From Porphyrobacter sp. (GTDB lineage Bacteria > Pseudomonadota > Alphaproteobacteria > Sphingomonadales > Sphingomonadaceae), in the NCBI GenBank assembly GCA_021732945.1, contig JAKFWB010000207.1, positions 1-6,052 of the forward strand: 6,052 nt of DNA. The letters run 5' to 3'. Positions within the stretch are counted from its first letter, which is position 1. Each line of letters opens with the position of its first letter. The notes beneath the pieces were generated by a model. It was not told the DNA's origin. It did no database searches and saw only the letters and a program-made list of their open reading frames with translations. The position numbers were made by a program, and so were the translations under genes. Positions 1 to 5,949 of this stretch are shown here, one piece after another.

Positions 1-1
1 G

Positions 2-295
2 CCCGGACTTGCTCCCATGCACGCCGAAGTTCTGCCGCAGGACGGCAGCTTTGCAATGTGCTTCCATCACGCTGCCCTGCGGGTCGACGGCGAGCTTGGC
101 GATTTCGAGGAATATATGGCCTCGCTCGATCCCGCGGCGCATCCGGTTGTGTGGAGCGGTGGGCTGGGAGACCTGATGCGTTACACCTACACTGATGAGC
201 GCGCGACCCTCGGCCATTACCTGGAGCACGTCTGGTTCGATGCCGGAATGTACGAGCAGATGGCGTCTGCCATACCCGTCTATCCGGGGCATTGA
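2..295 (+). CDS. VOC/glyoxalase-fold family protein, C-terminal part (5' end outside window)
   Basis: The frame is open from the left edge, through the ATG at 17, to a TGA at 293-295. The true start is probably upstream, because the ATG at 17 has no ribosome binding site and falls within an already open frame. The visible part resembles the second beta-alpha-beta-beta-beta module of vicinal-oxygen-chelate proteins. It has an FHHAALRV strand with His codons at 65-70, a DFEEYMASL helix, and a late GHYLEHVWFD strand with Glu at 224-226. In this fold a His and a Glu at such places usually bind the metal. Family members include glyoxalase I, extradiol dioxygenases and methylmalonyl-CoA epimerase; the final AIPVYPG tail is more like generic glyoxalase-like proteins than a dioxygenase. 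The reaction cannot be named. The stop lies two bases before the next start, so it is likely the same operon. Confidence 0.72.
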   Translation, partial: PGLAPMHAEVLPQDGSFAMCFHHAALRVDGELGDFEEYMASLDPAAHPVVWSGGLGDLMRYTYTDERATLGHYLEHVWFDAGMYEQMASAIPVYPGH

Positions 296-297
296 GC

Positions 298-1083
298 ATG
301 GCTCTTGCACTCCTCAACTTTCGCGACCTCGGCGGCATGCAGGCACAGGGTGGGCTGGTGCGCAGCGGCGCACTGTTCCGTGCGGAAGGCCCGGCCAATT
401 TCTCACCGGCACATGAGGCGGAGCTGAAATCGCTGGGGATCGGTTACATTTTCGATCTGCGTTCCGCGAACGAGCGCGAAGCCCATCCGCACGATTGGCA
501 GGATGCGGATTGCCGCTGGCTGGGCCTCGATGTGAATGCAGATCTGCGGGTGTTCGGCCATGACGGCCGCGAACGCCTGAGCCTTGGCGAAGATGTGCAA
601 CTGGCGATCGACATCATGTGCGAAACCTATCGCGAGATTCCCGATGCGCTTGCGCCACACTGGGAAACGGTTGGCACGTGCCTGCTCGAAGGCAGGCCTG
701 CGATGGTCAACTGCACTGCCGGCAAGGATCGAACCGGTGTTGCCGTTGCCGTGCTGCTGGAGATGCTGGGAGCCCCACGCGAGGCGATCCTGAACGACTA
801 TGCCCAATCAGACATCTTTGGCGAAAACCTTCGCCGCAGCGGTTTGCTGGAGCAAGGCTTTCGTTCCAGTTTCGGATTCATGCCCAGCCCGGAACAGGTC
901 GATGCGCTGATCGGGGTTCGCCGCGAATACCTGGCCTGCGCCTGGGAACAGATCGAAACCAAACACAAGACCGTCGGGCGCTATCTCGCCGATGCCGGTC
1001 TTGGCGAGGACGTGCAAATTGAGCTGCGACGCTTGCTGGTAACGCAAGGCGTCTCGCCTTCATATCAAGGAGAAATATCATGA
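298..1083 (+). CDS. Tyrosine-protein / dual-specificity phosphatase (Y_phosphatase3 type)
   Basis: This is a 261-residue cytosolic protein with no signal peptide. The N-terminus carries NFRDLGGM (residues 7-14), followed by LVRSGALFRAE and IFDLRS, the usual order in the bacterial phosphatase family that includes Mycobacterium MptpB and Listeria LipA. The catalytic loop is CTAGKDRTG, with nucleophile Cys139 and Arg145 (Cx5R). The Lys in GKDR is known in this family to go with activity on phosphoinositides as well as phosphotyrosine, so a lipid or small-molecule phosphate is a possible substrate. The residue before the nucleophile is Asn138, where most Cx5R phosphatases have His. I chose the ATG at 298; a TTG at 292 would overlap the previous stop and is less likely. 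The ribosome site is weak (CGGGG at 285-289). Its last bases overlap the next start as ATGA. The family call is firm; the role in this operon is unknown. Confidence 0.88.
   Translation: MALALLNFRDLGGMQAQGGLVRSGALFRAEGPANFSPAHEAELKSLGIGYIFDLRSANEREAHPHDWQDADCRWLGLDVNADLRVFGHDGRERLSLGEDVQLAIDIMCETYREIPDALAPHWETVGTCLLEGRPAMVNCTAGKDRTGVAVAVLLEMLGAPREAILNDYAQSDIFGENLRRSGLLEQGFRSSFGFMPSPEQVDALIGVRREYLACAWEQIETKHKTVGRYLADAGLGEDVQIELRRLLVTQGVSPSYQGEIS
1067..1072 (+). promoter_or_regulatory. Ribosome binding site for the dehydrogenase gene at 1080
   Basis: AAGGAG lies seven bases before the ATG at 1080, inside the end of the phosphatase gene. It is one of the strongest Shine-Dalgarno matches in the window and fixes the start of the next gene despite the ATGA overlap. 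Confidence 0.8.
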
Positions 1084-1940
1084 AAACTGGCGGTGTAATC
1101 GGCCTTGGCGGCATTGGCGGAGGCGTGGCCCAATGCCTGCAGCGGTCTGGCCAACTTTCGGCAATCTTCGATGTCCGCGCAGAAGCAGCAGAGCGGGTGC
1201 CCGGTGCGCCGCCAATGTCTGCAACGCCAAGAGATCTCGCGGCGGCGTCCGATTGCGTTCTGATCGCGGTGCTCAATGGCGAGCAGACCATCGGTGTGCT
1301 TTCCGGCCCCGATGGCGTGCTGGCTGCGGGCAAGCCCGGGCAGACCGTGATCTTGCTGTCGACAATCTCCATGTCTGATCTGGAAACATCGCAAAAGCTC
1401 TGCGCCGATGCCGGTGTGACGCTGATCGATTGCGGGGTAACCAACGGGCCCAAGTCGGGCGAGAACGGCCTGATCTGTCTTGCGGGCGGCAGCGAAGAGG
1501 ACATGGCCAAGGCCAAGCCCATTTTCGATGGCTTTGCCGGACAGGTCATCCACATGGGTGGGGCGGGCACAGGCATGGCGGCCAAGATCGCGCGCAACGC
1601 CACGTTTTTCGGCTGTATCCGGGCAGGGTACGAAGGCGCGGTAATCGCCCGCAACTACGGTGTAGACCTGAACCAGCTGCGCATGGCGCTGGCTGGTGAT
1701 CCGAACGCAGGTGGCGGCCTTGAAGGTGCCCTGTCCATGGAAATCCGCCCCGATCCTGCAGGCGATGAGCAGGAGACCGGCGTCCGCAACTATTTCAAGG
1801 GGCTGATGATCAAGGATCTGGAAGTCGCGATCGAAGAGGCCGCCAAGTTCGGTGTTCGACTGCCGATGATCGAATTGATCCGCGACAACGCCGATTCCAC
1901 CTCTGGCCTGGAATATCGCAAGGGCCAGCCGCTCGATTGA
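1080..1940 (+). CDS. NAD(P)-dependent beta-hydroxyacid dehydrogenase (3-hydroxyisobutyrate dehydrogenase family)
   Basis: This 286-residue soluble enzyme is of usual family length. The N-terminal Rossmann domain starts with GVIGLGGIG (Gly8, Gly10, Gly13 as GxGxxG) and runs through LLSTIS to about residue 160. The C-terminal all-helical domain opens with GAGTGMAAKIARN; Lys169 is in the position of the family's catalytic lysine and Asn173 matches the conserved Asn four residues on. A second conserved pair, Lys245-Asp246 in IKDLEVAIEEAAKFGV, is also present. Family members oxidise 3-hydroxyacids or reduce the corresponding semialdehydes; some relatives are imine reductases or glyoxylate/succinic semialdehyde reductases. 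The substrate loop, normally DAPVSGG, reads DCGVTNG (117-123), so the substrate is probably not 3-hydroxyisobutyrate itself. It overlaps the phosphatase gene by four bases and has a good AAGGAG. A 32-base gap follows. Confidence 0.9.
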   Translation: MKTGGVIGLGGIGGGVAQCLQRSGQLSAIFDVRAEAAERVPGAPPMSATPRDLAAASDCVLIAVLNGEQTIGVLSGPDGVLAAGKPGQTVILLSTISMSDLETSQKLCADAGVTLIDCGVTNGPKSGENGLICLAGGSEEDMAKAKPIFDGFAGQVIHMGGAGTGMAAKIARNATFFGCIRAGYEGAVIARNYGVDLNQLRMALAGDPNAGGGLEGALSMEIRPDPAGDEQETGVRNYFKGLMIKDLEVAIEEAAKFGVRLPMIELIRDNADSTSGLEYRKGQPLD

Positions 1941-1960
1941 GCAATGGGTACATACAAATC

Positions 1961-1966
1961 GAGGAA
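1961..1966 (+). promoter_or_regulatory. Ribosome binding site for the CMD-family gene at 1973
   Basis: GAGGAA sits six bases before the ATG at 1973, in the only sizeable gap (1941-1972) of the window. It decides the start of the small CMD gene: the same frame is open back to a TTG at 1937, but that has no such site and overlaps the previous stop. The gap is somewhat richer in A and T than the genes around it, yet I see no convincing promoter or terminator hairpin in it. Confidence 0.75.
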
Positions 1967-1972
1967 ATACAC

Positions 1973-2356
1973 ATGACTGAACATGCCTGGGACAAGGGAC
2001 TAGAGGTTTTCGATGCTGTCTATGGAGACGGCTTTTCCGCGATGATGAAGGGGCAGGAAAACAACCGCTTTTCACGCGAGATTATCGAGAACCAGTTCGG
2101 CAAGCTGTGGGCGGACGAAGCGCTGACCATCCGTGAAAAGCGGCTGTTGGTACTGGGTGCCACGACCATGCTGGGGCGGCAGGATCTGATCGAGATCCAG
2201 ATGATGGGCGCGCTTGGCAACAACGAGTTCACAGACGAGGAACTGGCGCTGATTCCGCACTTCATGCTGTTCTATGCCGGGGCCGGTAACTGCACCTCGC
2301 TGGTGCGAGGGATCGAAGCGGCCAAGGCGCGCCTTGCGGAAATGAAGAAGGACTGA
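1973..2356 (+). CDS. Carboxymuconolactone decarboxylase (CMD) family protein
   Basis: This is a 127-residue soluble all-helical protein, the usual length for a single CMD domain. Family hallmarks in order are a FGKLW segment (42-46), LTIREKRLLVLGATTMLGRQ (51-70; compare the family's LS-RER-L--L-A---LGR), the MMGALGNNEFTDEEL stretch and FMLFYAGAG near the C-terminus. Members include gamma-carboxymuconolactone decarboxylase of the protocatechuate branch of the beta-ketoadipate pathway, and AhpD peroxidase partners. AhpD activity is unlikely because there is only one cysteine (Cys107) and no CxxC. The His that usually precedes the (G/A)AL-N motif is replaced by Gln76, so a standard decarboxylase reaction is also doubtful. 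Many sphingomonad degradation clusters carry such small CMD proteins with unknown roles. The start is set by GAGGAA at 1961. The stop is six bases before the next gene. Confidence 0.82.
   Translation: MTEHAWDKGLEVFDAVYGDGFSAMMKGQENNRFSREIIENQFGKLWADEALTIREKRLLVLGATTMLGRQDLIEIQMMGALGNNEFTDEELALIPHFMLFYAGAGNCTSLVRGIEAAKARLAEMKKD
2348..2352 (+). promoter_or_regulatory. Probable ribosome binding site for SDR A at 2363
   Basis: AAGGA lies ten bases before the ATG at 2363, within the last codons of the CMD gene. Spacing is slightly long but acceptable; no better site is present. Confidence 0.5.
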
Positions 2357-2362
2357 AACGAC

Positions 2363-3202
2363 ATGCGCGATCTGCCCCGCCTGCCGCTGGATGCCGATGC
2401 CTTCCGCGAGCGTTATGGACCCTGGGCCGTGATCGCTGGCGCTTCCGAAGGCACCGGCGAGTGTTATGCCCGCCAACTGGCGGAAATGGGCATCAACCTG
2501 ATGCTGGTTTCGCGCCGAGAAGAGGCGCTGGAGGCTTTGGGCAAGGAACTGGCGGAAGAACACGGAATTGAATTCCGGGCCTATGCACAGGACCTGACAG
2601 AGCCTGATGCTGGTTCGAAAATCGTCGCCGCCGCTGCAGGCCTCGATGTCGGGCTTTACATCTCCAACGCCGGTGCAGACGGATTTGCCGCTTTCTTTGA
2701 AGACAGCACCGAGAATGCGCACCGGCTGGTTAGGATGAATATCACCACCCTGATCGATGCCGCCAACGGCTTTGGCAAGCGGTTGCTAGAGCGGGGCAAG
2801 GATGGAAAGGGGCGCGGCGGCATCATCGTGATGGCGTCAGGCGCGGGGCTGGGCGGGCAGCCCAACCTGGCGATGTATTCGGCAACCAAGGCGTTCGAGA
2901 TAAATTTCGCAGAATCGCTTTGGGCCGAATATCACGAGCGCGGCATCGATGTGCTGGGCGTGGCCGCCCCGATCATGCGCACCCCGACATTGCTGCGGAT
3001 GGTTCCCGAAGGTTTCGACACATCAGACACCTTCGATCCAGCTGACGTTACGCACAACGCGCTGGCCGGGTTGCTGGCGGGGGAGCCGATCCAGATCATT
3101 CCCGATGGACCGGGCGCGGAAAAGCAGCCGCAGGTAGAGGCAGATCGCAAGGCTCGCCTGATCGGCTTTGTGGAATTCAACAAGACATTTACCGGAGGAT
3201 AA
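2363..3202 (+). CDS. Short-chain dehydrogenase/reductase A (SDR, probably NADP-dependent)
   Basis: This is a 279-residue soluble SDR with an N-terminal extension of about 20 residues before the Rossmann fold. The nucleotide motif is GASEGTG (26-32), a variant of the common GxxxGIG. SRR follows the second strand (Arg51, Arg52), which in classical SDRs favours NADP(H). The structural motif is SNAG (101-104), with Asn126 in MNITTL. The catalytic residues Ser159, Tyr172 and Lys176 (YSATK) have standard spacing. The GASEGxG, LVSRR and YSATKAF pattern resembles the hydroxysteroid dehydrogenase/3-ketoacyl reductase branch of SDRs (HSD17B12-like), so reduction or oxidation of a hydrophobic keto/hydroxy compound is plausible, but the substrate is not readable. 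The C-terminal region contains a PDGPGAEKQPQVEADRKAR segment and no membrane helix. It starts six bases after the CMD stop and ends four bases before SDR B. Confidence 0.9.
   Translation: MRDLPRLPLDADAFRERYGPWAVIAGASEGTGECYARQLAEMGINLMLVSRREEALEALGKELAEEHGIEFRAYAQDLTEPDAGSKIVAAAAGLDVGLYISNAGADGFAAFFEDSTENAHRLVRMNITTLIDAANGFGKRLLERGKDGKGRGGIIVMASGAGLGGQPNLAMYSATKAFEINFAESLWAEYHERGIDVLGVAAPIMRTPTLLRMVPEGFDTSDTFDPADVTHNALAGLLAGEPIQIIPDGPGAEKQPQVEADRKARLIGFVEFNKTFTGG
3194..3199 (+). promoter_or_regulatory. Ribosome binding site for SDR B at 3207
   Basis: GGAGGA is seven bases before the ATG at 3207 and overlaps the last codons of SDR A. It is close to the ideal Shine-Dalgarno and shows that 3207 is the start, although the frame is open back to a TTG at 3168 inside the previous gene. 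Confidence 0.82.
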
Positions 3203-3206
3203 GCGC

Positions 3207-4007
3207 ATGCGCAGGCTGGAAGGAAAGATTGCCATCGTCACCGGCGGGGGCGGAGGGATCGGATCAGCCGTCGCGCGCCGCATCGTGTCAGAAGGCGGCA
3301 AGGTCGCCATTGCCGATGTGTTCGAGGACAGCGCCAAGGCCGCTGCCGATCCGCTGGGCGATGCTGCGCTGGCGGTTCAGTTCGATGCTGCCGACCCTGC
3401 TTCGATAGAGGCGATGGTGCAGACCACTGTCGACCATTTTGGCGGTCTGGACATCCTGCACAACAACGCGGCGATGACCGATCCGGCCAAGCATCCGCTC
3501 GACACCACACCGGTCGATATCCCGATCGAGATCTGGGACGAGATCATCGATATCAACCTGCGCGGATACCTGCTGGGCTGCAAGTATGCCATCCCGCACA
3601 TGATCGCGCGCGGTGGTGGTTCCATCATCAACACCGCATCGAACAGTGGTGTTGCAGGAGACCTTGCCAGGGTCGCCTATGGCGCATCCAAGGGCGGTAT
3701 CATCACCTTGTCGAAATATGTCGCCACACAATACGGCAAGCAGAACATTCGCTGTAATTCCGTATCTCCCGGCGTTGTATTGACTGCCGCACTCGAAGCG
3801 ACGGTGCCGGGCCTCAAGGAGGTGATCCAGCGGCATATCCTGACGCCTGAGTTCGGCACGCCAGACGATATCGCGGCGCTGGTCGCGTTCCTCGCTTCGG
3901 CAGAGAGCCGCTATATCACGGGTGAGAACATATCGATCTCAGGCGGGGGGCTGTCGCACCAGCCGCACTATGCCGATCTGCTGGCGATGATGGAACAGCA
4001 CCAGTGA
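3207..4007 (+). CDS. Short-chain dehydrogenase/reductase B (classical SDR, probably NAD-dependent)
   Basis: This is a 266-residue classical SDR. The cofactor motif is TGGGGGIG (12-19). Asp37 at the end of the second strand (VAIADV) is the usual marker of NAD(H) preference. NNAA is at 86-89 and Asn117 in INLRG. The catalytic Ser145 (NTASNSG), Tyr158 and Lys162 (YGASK) are all present, followed by SPG (187-189) and a C-terminal ENISISGGG strand typical of tetrameric SDRs. An NAD-type SDR in a catabolic operon usually oxidises a secondary alcohol or a cis-diol, for example a cyclic alcohol or dihydrodiol, but no substrate can be assigned. Residues 91-108 form a proline-rich loop before helix 5 that may shape the active site. 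The tail after the fold (HQPHYADLLAMMEQHQ) is slightly longer than usual. Its stop shares one base with the ATG of the sulfotransferase gene. Confidence 0.92.
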   Translation: MRRLEGKIAIVTGGGGGIGSAVARRIVSEGGKVAIADVFEDSAKAAADPLGDAALAVQFDAADPASIEAMVQTTVDHFGGLDILHNNAAMTDPAKHPLDTTPVDIPIEIWDEIIDINLRGYLLGCKYAIPHMIARGGGSIINTASNSGVAGDLARVAYGASKGGIITLSKYVATQYGKQNIRCNSVSPGVVLTAALEATVPGLKEVIQRHILTPEFGTPDDIAALVAFLASAESRYITGENISISGGGLSHQPHYADLLAMMEQHQ

Positions 4008-5176
4008 TGAGCGAACCGCTGACCGTTGCAGGGATGGAGGCAGCAGCGTGCGCTGCCACGGGTCTTTCGGATTTCGGCCCGGATACCGGTTGGCGCGAGG
4101 GTTTTAAAAGACTGGTTGCGGCGGTCGAGACGATGGGACCGAACGACCAGCTGCGGCACTTGGCGACGCAGAATATCGTCGGTCAGCTCGCCACGCGCTT
4201 GCGCTTTGTCGAGGATGATCGCAATCATCCCGAGATAGCGCAGCAAGACGTGGGCGATCCGCTGATCGTGATCGGCCTGCCGCGCACCGGCACCACCATT
4301 ACTTACGATCTGCTGTGCCTTGATCCCGTGGCGCGGGCTCCGCGCGAATGGGAATGGTACATTCCCTGGCCGCCAACCGATGCCGCCACTTTCGATGTCG
4401 ATCCGCGTATTGCGCAGGTCACTGCCATGTATGACAACTGGCTCAAGCATGCGCCGCAACTGCTTGATATCCAGCGGTTCGACTGCACCCAGCCGGGTGA
4501 GTGCAACCATGGCATGCAATATCACTTCGCCAGCACCAATTTCCCCGCCGAACTTGGCGTGCCGGACTATGCAGACTGGCTGCGCGCCAGCGATGCGCCG
4601 GGGCAATATGTCTCGCACAAGCGGTTGCTGCAGAATTTTCAGTGGAAGGGGCCGCGCGGGCGATGGACGCTGAAATCGCCGCAGCATCTGTTTGATCTTC
4701 CGGCTCTGCTGGATGCCTATCCCGGCGCCATGCTGGTGTGGACCCACCGCGATCCGGCGCTGACTTTCTCTTCCCTCTCCAGCTTCATTGCCGGGTTCCT
4801 GGCGGCCTTTGGCGGCGACAAGGACAAGGCGGCAATCGGGCGCGACGTGGTGGAGACATGGATTGCCGCGATGAACCGCGCGCTGGCCGCGCGCGCCGAT
4901 CCGGCGATTGACGAACGGATCATCGACCTGGCACACAAGGACGTTGTGGCCGACCCCAAGGCGACGATCAGGCGCATCTACGACAAGTATGACCTGACTT
5001 TTTCCGAAGAGCACTCGCGCCGTATCGACCACTTTCTGGCCGATAATCCGGCTGCCAAACGGATGGGCAAGCACAAACATTCGCCGGAGCAATACGGCAT
5101 CGACGTGGCCGAGGTGCGCGAGCGGATGGCCGATTATTACGACCGCTTCGGCAACCTTCTGGGCAAACCACAATGA
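4007..5176 (+). CDS. Sulfotransferase family protein (Sulfotransfer_3 type)
   Basis: This is a 389-residue soluble protein. A helical N-terminal part (about 1-80) precedes the core. The core begins with LIVIGLPRTGTT (86-97), the P-loop-like 5'-phosphosulfate-binding motif of PAPS-dependent sulfotransferases. Further family marks are WTLKSPQHLFDLPALLDAYP (220-239) and the strand VWTHRDP (244-250), followed by Ser255/Ser256 in the region that contacts the 3'-phosphate. The C-terminal GKHKHSPEQYGID (354-366) is also usual. Proteins of this type would transfer sulfate from PAPS to a hydroxyl group of a small molecule or lipid; most bacterial members are uncharacterised, so activity is an inference. 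The start is ATG 4007, overlapping the stop of SDR B by one base (TGATG); a GTG at 4004 is a less likely alternative. There is no clear ribosome site, so translation is probably coupled. It overlaps SDR C by four bases. Confidence 0.88.
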   Translation: MSEPLTVAGMEAAACAATGLSDFGPDTGWREGFKRLVAAVETMGPNDQLRHLATQNIVGQLATRLRFVEDDRNHPEIAQQDVGDPLIVIGLPRTGTTITYDLLCLDPVARAPREWEWYIPWPPTDAATFDVDPRIAQVTAMYDNWLKHAPQLLDIQRFDCTQPGECNHGMQYHFASTNFPAELGVPDYADWLRASDAPGQYVSHKRLLQNFQWKGPRGRWTLKSPQHLFDLPALLDAYPGAMLVWTHRDPALTFSSLSSFIAGFLAAFGGDKDKAAIGRDVVETWIAAMNRALAARADPAIDERIIDLAHKDVVADPKATIRRIYDKYDLTFSEEHSRRIDHFLADNPAAKRMGKHKHSPEQYGIDVAEVRERMADYYDRFGNLLGKPQ

Positions 5177-5949
5177 GCGTGCTGGATCGATTCCGCCTCG
5201 ACAGGCGCACGGCCATTCTCACCGGCGTTGGCCCCGGTGTGGGAGAGCACGTGGCCAAGGCCTTTGCCGAACTGGGTGCGAACGTCGCCATCTCGGCCCG
5301 TTCGCAGGACCGGCTGGACCGGATCGCGAAAGAGATCAACGCGCTGGATGGCGGACGCGCGCTGGCCGTCGCCGCCGACGCGGGAGAGCGCGCCGATCTT
5401 GAAAACCTTGTAACCAAGTCGCGCGAGGCATTCGGGCCGATCCATATTGTTTTCAACAATGCCGCCGCTGGCGTGGTCTACGCGCATGATGGCGGGTTGT
5501 GGGCCAACACCGACGAGGTTTGGAAGACGGCGATGGATGTGAATGTCCTTGCCACCTGGCGTCTGGCCGAGATGACCGCACAGGAGATGGAAGCGCACGG
5601 CAAGGGCGTGATCATTTCCGTGCAAAGCTGCGGTGGCTTTACCCCGATCCCGCCTGCTGTTGCCTACGGCGTCAGCAAGGCAGCGCTGGCTTTCCTCACC
5701 CGCTCGCTTGCCAAGGCGCTGGCGCCGCACACGCGGGTGAATGCGCTTTGCGTCGGTTCAATGAGTCCCGACGCTCACGAGGCGGAAATTCACAAGGGCC
5801 TTGGCCTGGCAGAGCGCAACGCGATCAAGCGGTTCGGCGCTGCCGACGAAGCCGTGGGCGCGGCCATCCTGCTGGCGAGCGATGCTTCCAGTTATACGAC
5901 CGGCAGCACCGTGTTCGTGGAAGGTGGAAGGGTGGGAACGGTGGCATGA
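5173..5949 (+). CDS. Short-chain dehydrogenase/reductase C (SDR)
   Basis: This is a 258-residue SDR. The cofactor motif is TGVGPGVG (17-24), with Val replacing the usual Ile. SARS (41-44) follows the second strand with Arg43 and no Asp, which points weakly to NADP(H). Other family marks are ADAG at 68-71, NNAA (95-98) and Asn124 (DVNVL). Catalytic Ser152, Tyr165 and Lys169 (YGVSK) have normal spacing. The usual PG after the sixth strand is changed to CVGSMSP (193-199), which may alter the substrate lid. It differs clearly in sequence from SDR A and SDR B, so it is not a recent duplicate. The gene overlaps the sulfotransferase stop as ATGA and has no obvious Shine-Dalgarno, suggesting translational coupling. 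Its own stop overlaps the following start in the same way. The reaction is an oxidation or reduction of an alcohol/carbonyl pair; the substrate is unknown. Confidence 0.9.
   Translation: MSVLDRFRLDRRTAILTGVGPGVGEHVAKAFAELGANVAISARSQDRLDRIAKEINALDGGRALAVAADAGERADLENLVTKSREAFGPIHIVFNNAAAGVVYAHDGGLWANTDEVWKTAMDVNVLATWRLAEMTAQEMEAHGKGVIISVQSCGGFTPIPPAVAYGVSKAALAFLTRSLAKALAPHTRVNALCVGSMSPDAHEAEIHKGLGLAERNAIKRFGAADEAVGAAILLASDASSYTTGSTVFVEGGRVGTVA

Noticed and set aside
1937..1972. N-terminal extension of the CMD gene from a TTG at 1937
   Set aside because: The extension overlaps the previous stop, is not part of the family fold, and a good GAGGAA site points to the ATG at 1973.
1941..1972. Possible internal promoter or terminator in the largest gap
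   Set aside because: Only 32 bases, with no stem-loop plus T run and no convincing paired -35/-10 boxes; best read as a leader carrying the ribosome site.
1065..2075. Open frame of 336 codons on the - strand
   Set aside because: It covers the HIBADH-like gene and the gap behind it in antisense; the protein is low in recognisable motifs, while the + strand product matches a family throughout.
2563..2577. Perfect short palindrome CGGAATT-G-AATTCCG within SDR A
   Set aside because: It sits in coding sequence, the single-base centre cannot form a hairpin loop, and the codons read as a normal protein; likely chance.
3168..3206. N-terminal extension of SDR B from a TTG at 3168
   Set aside because: It lies inside SDR A and the GGAGGA at 3194 with the ATG at 3207 gives the normal SDR N-terminus.
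3968..5173. Long open frame of 401 codons on the - strand
   Set aside because: It lies exactly opposite the sulfotransferase gene, has no recognisable domain, and is explained by GC-rich codon bias producing long antisense frames.
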